64,000 nt of DNA from Trematomus loennbergii (taxonomy: Eukaryota; Chordata; Actinopteri; Perciformes; Nototheniidae): NCBI GenBank assembly GCA_012861695.1, contig JAAOOA010000006.1:16833879-16897878 (forward strand). The letters run 5' to 3'. The position numbers and the translations under genes are program-made. The notes under the pieces are model-generated. The model did not search any database. It saw only the letters and a program-made list of their open reading frames with translations, and was not told where the DNA came from. This document shows, one piece after another, positions 59,201 to 64,000 of the stretch. Position 1 is the first letter of the stretch. Every line of letters begins with the position of its first letter.

Positions 59201-62200
59201 TTTTCCGAAATAAGTAGAAGGGCGGGACTTCGCCTCTCTATACAAATAATGATCACCTTGTGTATGTTTTGTGAAATGTGACTCTTTCTAGAGATGTTCA
59301 TGAATACGTGTTGGTTGTGCTTTAGGGCTTAGTGCAAAGAAAAGAAAAAAACACAAGAAACACCAAACAGTTTTAGAGCAGATTAATCCCTAACTGATTT
59401 GACAACCTTGACATTTTTGTTCCAAAATTAGTTTAAACCAAGAACAATCCATGTCATGATGCAATGATAGTGTTGAAGAAAGTTATTTTATCACAGCATA
59501 TTTTGAGAGATTATAAAGACAACAGTTTCCTCAGTAATTTGTTACTGTTGAATTGGAAGTTAAACCATATGTTCAAGTGGAAATGACAAGTAAAGGAGGG
59601 ACATATGCAAGTGTTAAAACCAATCACACATTTAAAGATCTAATGAATGTTAAAAAATATATAATTGCAGCTGGATTAGTGAGTTAGTGGCACTAAATGA
59701 AGTCTCTCTGTATAGAAGCAGACACATTTGCAGTACCTGGCAATTGGACCTTCGCAGCCTCTTCCACTCTCCTCCCGTCCTTGTTTTCTCCGTAGGAGTG
59801 GATGTGGGATATAACCTTTGTTTTGCTGAGTGGAGGGCTGTGTGGTCTCCATCTTGAACACCTGCTCAGCTTCCGCGTCACTTCCCCAACCTTGAAACAA
59901 GTGGAAATTGAGCAACAGATAAAGTTCAAAGCCTGGAGAACTGAGAACTCAAGCTCAAATCATCTAAGAAGAAAACTCACTGAGCCGAAAGAGTGAGTTT
60001 GGATATCAGAACATAACAGAATAACCTTTAGTGGGTGACTGAGTCTTAGCACAGCATAAATATTTTGCCCTCTCCCATCACAAACACTTCTATCACCACA
60101 GTGTGGAACTTGCAACAATCTATCACTGACGTGCATACAGAGCGGCTAAGGAGAGCGCAGACGAATGAGATATTGAGTAAGAAGATCAGAATGTTGTTGA
60201 TCCAAGTACATTTGGGAATATTTGTATTTCTTGATAGATATATTTCTTTTCTGGCATGTCCTTTTGTAGACTGACAGTAGAAGGTAGATAATTTTAGTGG
60301 ATGAAAAGAAGTTTGTTTATACAATGTCTTTCCCTCTAGCCAAAGTTGCAGCAGCCATTTGTTTAGCAGGGTAAGCTTACACAAAGAAAAAGAGCCAGTA
60401 GAACAAAAAACTCCATCGAAATAAAGTTTGAAGCAAAAAGACTGCAGTGTTTTATTGTCAAGTGATTACAGCTAATTGCAGCCGATACACTACACAGTAA
60501 TTGTCTTTTACTGCCAGCAGTGCAAACAATTAGCATCATATAACAGCCGAATGGTGGTGATGTAAAAATGGCTAGTAGATTTTAAATCATTCATCAACCA
60601 AACAAAAATAATGGTTATCAAGTAGGCATTTGGCCAGTGGACAAAAAAGTAAATGTTTTGCACCCTTCAGCCAACCCAAACCACAACACACTTCAGTTGG
60701 TGTGGCGTAAACAAGTCACTGGTTGGAGGTGGGGGGGTTTGATGGAGAAATAATTGGTAAACATACCTTCACTGCTTTGGTGGAGGACTCGAGAATCCAG
60801 AGAGTCGAGGCTGTCCAAAGAAATCTGAGTCTTATAGTTCGGTATCATGCGTCGAGTCTCCTCCCTCTCCGGGTACCAGCTCTCCTTCACAAACGAATGA
60901 CTGCCCTCGTCTAGAGCCTGGGTTTCGAAGGCAGGGTTAATGTTCATAATAACAAATATAGATAAGGCACTAGAACGGTGTTTAAAGCTTAGATGAGCAG
61001 CTCACCTTGGACAAGGCTAATCCTAGCAGCCCTTCAAAAGCCTTGACGTTGAGCTGCGGACCGCTGTAGAAGGAGTCCTGGTGAGCCTTGCGACCCAACC
61101 AGTAGATTGTGATGAGAACCTGAGAAAGACAGAAATTAAAGAAATGTGAAAAAGTGGATAAAGACCCATCAGCGATCAAACCTAGTCATTCTCCAACATG
61201 TAAAGAAGGAACGTGAAGGGTTTCGTCCTGACTCGTTTAACCCTATCCAGTAGTGGCTAAGACCCAACATGAAGTTTTGGTTTTTACATATATGGAGATT
61301 TACATTTTTGACCAATAAGCATTTAGGCCAACAAACAAAAACGGTACTAGTGTTTTAAATTGTCCGTTCCAAATTTCATTTCAATCCATCAAATAGAGTT
61401 TTTGATATTTCTGGACCAAAGTGGTGGACCGACTGATCAGCAATGCCATTTCAAGGGCCTTTTTTCATCCATTGCTAAATATACTGTTAACTTGTCAATT
61501 TAATCTGCCAAAAGTATAATCAATTTGTGTTTTTGTCCTCCTAAATGTATGCACCTAAAAGTGCCCCCATTAGCCAAAGGAAATACTGATCAGGCATGTT
61601 GCCTTCAAGAGAAATTAAAAAACCTTATTCTTGAAACAAGATGCTGTTGAAGTCCTACCTGACCCAATTAGAAAATACATTGAGTACTGGCCTGGCATAA
61701 GTGTTTTATTATTATTATTATTATTGTTTCAGAAAGCAAAGTGTTTTAGACACATTTTGTCATTTGCCTTGAGGCTAGAGATATTTTGTTTGACGGACAG
61801 CCTGTCTCCCTGGCAGAGCAGCAGCTAGTGCTGCAAAGGGATTATCCACAACACTATGCGACAGAATTTCTCTATCTGTATCGCAACAAAGTCATCATAT
61901 AGCAGTCAGCAGATTGAATAAATCCGGGGACTTGAGAGATTTGAATAATTGAATAAATATTTCATAGCACAATGCTCATTAGATGGAAAAGATGAGAATT
62001 CAGAGTGATATTAGATTTGTTTTGTTTGGATACCACATTATGCTTTATTCGTGTCTGCAGTGGCACGGAGATACAAACATAATCTTTCAGTTCCAGCCAT
62101 TGTTGTCAAGTCGCAATAAAGTGTTGAGGTTTTAAGCACACATTATGTTCAGAGACAAACTGTAATATGCAGTTTATCCAATATTTATTCTGTTGGCCAT

Positions 62201-64000
62201 CTTAGCCTGTTTAAATCATTGGAGCTAAAATTGGTTTCAGTTTATCCTCATCTGTACAACCTGAGAGTAAACAAGTATGAAGCACATGGACAGGACCCGA
62301 TCATTATTATTTAATAGCTTGCCACCTACCCAATGCCAAGGAAAACATTACACTGCACACAACAAGTCAACATATATTAATCTTATCTAATGGTGTCATG
62401 TGCCGCGTATGATTCTATTCGTTGTAAATTATTTATGAACCCTTAAATCTCTCATCATATCCTGTTAGTTTGCCATAACGCTCATCAATGTTGAGCATTA
62501 TGGCATTTGCAGACACTTTCCTAGAACATGATAATGAGATTAAGTGTAATAAATCTTCACCGTTATGATAAACATGTTTATAAACCATCCCTACAAATAA
62601 AGAAAGCAGTTGTCACTTCATTTGAATGTTTAGAGTGCAGCAGTACGTGTCCTCATTATTCCACATTGCATCACTGCTCCCTGGGAAAACAGTGAGGAAC
62701 AGCTCTGGTTTGCAACTTTAAAATGTACTGTACGAATAACTCTTAAATTATTTATGCGTATGTGGTTGGAGATCTGCATGAAAAGTGCGGACTTCAATGG
62801 ACGCAAATTGACCTTAATTAGTTCATTCAAAGAAAAATGCTACAACTATTTTGGAGAAAGAGTGCTCTGACAAACAGCCTCATTACTGGGTCCAAGTTGC
62901 CAGCTATTGTGCGATTTAAATGAGGCTTCCCAAATAACCAAACAACTTCATAAGCTTTGACACATGTCAAATACCAGCAGTGCACACAAGCGTGAACATA
63001 CAGTACTCGCATGTTCTTCACACACACAAAACAAACTCACTATTGTTGCAGTTTACAGAGACTTGTACAAATTAAGACCGAGATAAAAATAAATCTACAC
63101 TTTGGCACAGCCTTTCTGGGGGTTTATTGCCAGATTGTTGTGATCAGCCCCAAACTCTATCTGTAAAACAGTTCCCATGATCATCATTAATCTGAGTCTT
63201 CATGCTGCATGGGTGTTAGCATCAGGAGCTGGATAGTGCTACTGTAACTGTGTGGAAGAATGGATTTGAACTGCTGACTATCTCCCATGTAGTTATATTC
63301 AGTAGTAATGTAAGGTGTCAATTAAAATGGAACAAGACAGAGTTGCTTTTAAACTCATTGGTCAAGAGAGGGAGTGAGGGGGATACATGAATGATGATAA
63401 ATAATATAAAAAACATTGAAACCGAGGAATAAAAGTAATCCTGGTCAAACTCACATTTTTGAGTCTTCTATTGGTTTCATCCCGCCTAAAATAAATAGAA
63501 AAAAATACATCATGATCCTGCAATTACTGGTATGACAGCAGATACAGTTGTGTCACTTGTTCTCAAAACAAGATACTCTAGAGAGCTGTTGGGGAAAAAA
63601 TGACAATGACATTGCAAGCCTTCTCATTTGCAATGCTCTACTAATCAGCTACTTATCAGAATTTATACATGCCATCAGCTTGAATAAAGCAGCAGCTTGT
63701 CATCAGGCAAAGCTTGTACCTTTAGACATTCAAAGCAGCTGTGAGACAAACTATAAACCCTTATTTCAGCACAGTTATTGCAGTAATAATACCACAGTGT
63801 TAAATGTGACCAACACTGCCTGTACAGAAAACATTAGATCAAGACAACACTGTAATATTTGCATGTGAGTTGACCTTTAGAAGTAAAAGGTGTGCTTCTC
63901 TGTGCTGTCATGAGCACCTGTAGCTTAAGCAGTGACATGGCACTCAATGTACCTGAGTGTTGCACGAGAGGACAGGTCCTGCAGGTCTCCGGGATGAAAC
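42625..64000 (-). CDS. lmo7: LIM domain only protein 7 (CH, PDZ, LIM scaffold); 5' end outside window
   Basis: Actin- and junction-associated scaffold. The gene reads leftward in 27 exons: 64000-63953, 63485-63455, 61119-61006, 60917-60767, 59890-59737, 57232-56924, 55396-55337, 54630-54462, 52694-52549, 52363-52181, 52086-51461, 50437-50093, 49683-49569, 48895-48734, 48595-48429, 48307-48244, 46833-46808, 46668-46567, 46479-46390, 45974-45788, 45544-45500, 45166-45114, 45033-44862, 44735-44550, 44460-44352, 43005-42904, 42647-42625. In order they give the CH end ([11 protein letters not shown]), [54 protein letters not shown]-like [27 protein letters not shown] and [11 protein letters not shown]...ESLD and the PDZ domain point to LMO7 rather than LIMCH1. 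All junction phases agree except at four places, each one base short. Confidence 0.9.
43135..43202. repeat. Perfect 28-bp hairpin in lmo7 intron
   Basis: The arm 43135-43162 (starts AAACTTTTGTTCTGC) is the exact reverse complement of 43175-43202 (ends GCAGAACAAAAGTTT), around a 12-base AT-rich loop. An (AT)n array follows directly. Confidence 0.95.
43207..43258. repeat. (TA)n microsatellite
   Basis: TATATA array with one missing base near 43223, followed by a short (GA)n run to 43270. Confidence 0.95.
46834..48243. other. lmo7 intron
   Basis: AT-rich. No exon with compatible phase or recognisable repeat was found. Confidence 0.5.
48734..49683 (-). other. lmo7: lmo7 PDZ domain exons
   Basis: Exon 49683-49569 encodes [19 protein letters not shown] and ARVKFIQPG. 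Exon 48895-48734 encodes [41 protein letters not shown]. Together they form a complete PDZ fold (beta strands, the GSPAE turn, DDEIVAVNG). The carboxylate-binding loop is FGF rather than GLGF, as in LMO7. The intron splits the PDZ domain in the GSPAE glycine codon. Confidence 0.9.
50438..51460. other. lmo7 intron
   Basis: Apart from the hairpin at 50755-50798 and a poly(A) run near 50562, no element is recognised. Confidence 0.5.
50755..50798. repeat. Perfect 16-bp hairpin in lmo7 intron
   Basis: GAGCTGCAAAGGAACA at 50755-50770 pairs exactly with TGTTCCTTTGCAGCTC at 50783-50798 around a 12-base loop. Confidence 0.9.
53172..53213. repeat. (TAA)n microsatellite, probable LINE tail
   Basis: About 14 TAA units. 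On the minus strand it lies directly 3' of the LINE fragment, as the microsatellite tail of CR1/L2-type LINEs would. Confidence 0.85.
53216..53900 (-). mobile_element. Non-LTR retrotransposon (CR1/L2/Rex-like) ORF2 fragment
   Basis: Minus-strand reading shows the reverse-transcriptase motif [17 protein letters not shown] at about 53806-53860. After a deleted or shifted stretch come [29 protein letters not shown] and [19 protein letters not shown] (about 53340-53580), the usual C-terminus of such ORF2 proteins. The reading frame is broken and several hundred codons are missing, so this is a dead fragment. It is nested in the piggyBac-like element. Confidence 0.8.
55397..56923. other. lmo7 intron
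   Basis: AT-rich. A minus-strand open stretch at about 56170-56340 is discussed among the rejected items. Confidence 0.45.
58377..58754. mobile_element. 378-bp MITE with TTAA target duplication (copy 2, nested)
   Basis: Perfect terminal inverted repeats of about 35 bp (AGGTAGGGTAGGTAAGTTTG at the left), flanked by TTAA at 58373-58376 and 58755-58758. It is the same family as 24185-24564, and its termini are closer to perfect. It is inserted inside the element at 57755-59240. Confidence 0.88.
59006..59028. promoter_or_regulatory. ZNF143/SBS-like motif
   Basis: On the minus strand ACTACAAATCCCAGAGTCGC resembles the ACTACAATTCCCAG promoter motif bound by ZNF143. It lies inside the interior of the 57755-59240 element, near one inverted repeat. 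Confidence 0.4.
61006..64000 (-). other. lmo7: lmo7 exons for the C-terminal part of the calponin-homology domain
   Basis: Three exons in phase read [16 protein letters not shown], then [10 protein letters not shown], then [20 protein letters not shown] and [16 protein letters not shown]. This matches the end of the CH domain of LMO7/LIMCH1 (DLQDTSNR...RKLKNVLVTIYWLG). The middle exon is only 31 nt. The N-terminal CH exons lie beyond 64000. Confidence 0.9.
61120..63454. other. lmo7 intron within the CH domain
   Basis: Around 61365-61445, CAAATTTCATTTCAATCC and GGACCAAAGTGGTGGACCGA resemble part of the common teleost repeat seen diverged at 38640-39030. A short (TAT)n lies at 61707-61726. No exon was found. 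Confidence 0.45.

Larger units (their letters stand above)
57755..59240. mobile_element. 1.49-kb element with long terminal inverted repeats and 5-bp target duplication
   Basis: The left end TAGAGAGGCGAAGTCC and the right end ACTTCGCCTCTCTA start inverted repeats that stay alignable for about 170-200 bp (shared blocks include TTATTTCGGAAAAA, GAAGTCAATGG, TCTTTCGATCCCG and TTGAATTGTGCCA). Both sides are flanked by TACAA (57750-57754 and 59241-59245). The superfamily is not clear to me. The interior is CpG-richer and carries a complete copy of the 380-bp MITE. No transposase was recognised. Confidence 0.8.

Overview
This is vertebrate nuclear DNA, almost certainly from a teleost fish. The genes are split by GT-AG introns, the background is AT-rich with long (CA)n/(GT)n arrays, and several repeats look like teleost interspersed elements. 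No bacterial, viral or organellar gene organisation is visible. Five protein-coding loci can be read. I named them by comparing translated exons with remembered family sequences, without a database search.

Layout: (1) 833-4090, + strand, the 3' half of epha6 (Eph receptor kinase domain, SAM domain and C-terminal PDZ ligand). (2) 6731-9705, + strand, the complete coding region of arl6/BBS3. It includes a 13-nt microexon and a shared last exon that is read in two frames, giving short and long (BBS3L-type) proteins. (3) 14521-19230, + strand, complete slc5a7 (high-affinity choline transporter) in eight coding exons, with an untranslated first exon near 13.5-13.67 kb. (4) 31244-32047, + strand, intronless kctd12 (auxiliary GABA-B receptor subunit). 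(5) 64000 down to 42625, - strand, 27 exons of lmo7 (end of the CH domain, DUF4757-like region, PDZ, coiled coil, LIM). Its 5' end lies beyond the window. From memory, epha6-arl6 and kctd12-lmo7 are each neighbours in human (3q11 and 13q22), while slc5a7 is on human 2q12, so the window joins blocks that are separate in human.

The long gaps (19.2-31.2 kb and 32.8-42.6 kb) and the lmo7 introns hold microsatellites, TTAA-flanked DNA transposons, a piggyBac-like element interrupted by a LINE fragment, and a 1.49-kb element with about 170-200-bp terminal inverted repeats that carries a second transposon inside it. CTCF-like motifs lie near several gene borders.

No previously undescribed system of genes working together was found. 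The observations most worth checking are the arl6 microexon, the nested transposons, two near-perfect hairpins, and a repeated pattern in which conserved exons of epha6 and lmo7 are each exactly one base short of their reading frame. That last pattern looks more like sequence or assembly deletions than biology. The genes are unrelated in function (axon guidance, ciliary trafficking, acetylcholine synthesis, GABA-B signalling, cell-junction scaffolding), and nothing suggests they act as a unit.
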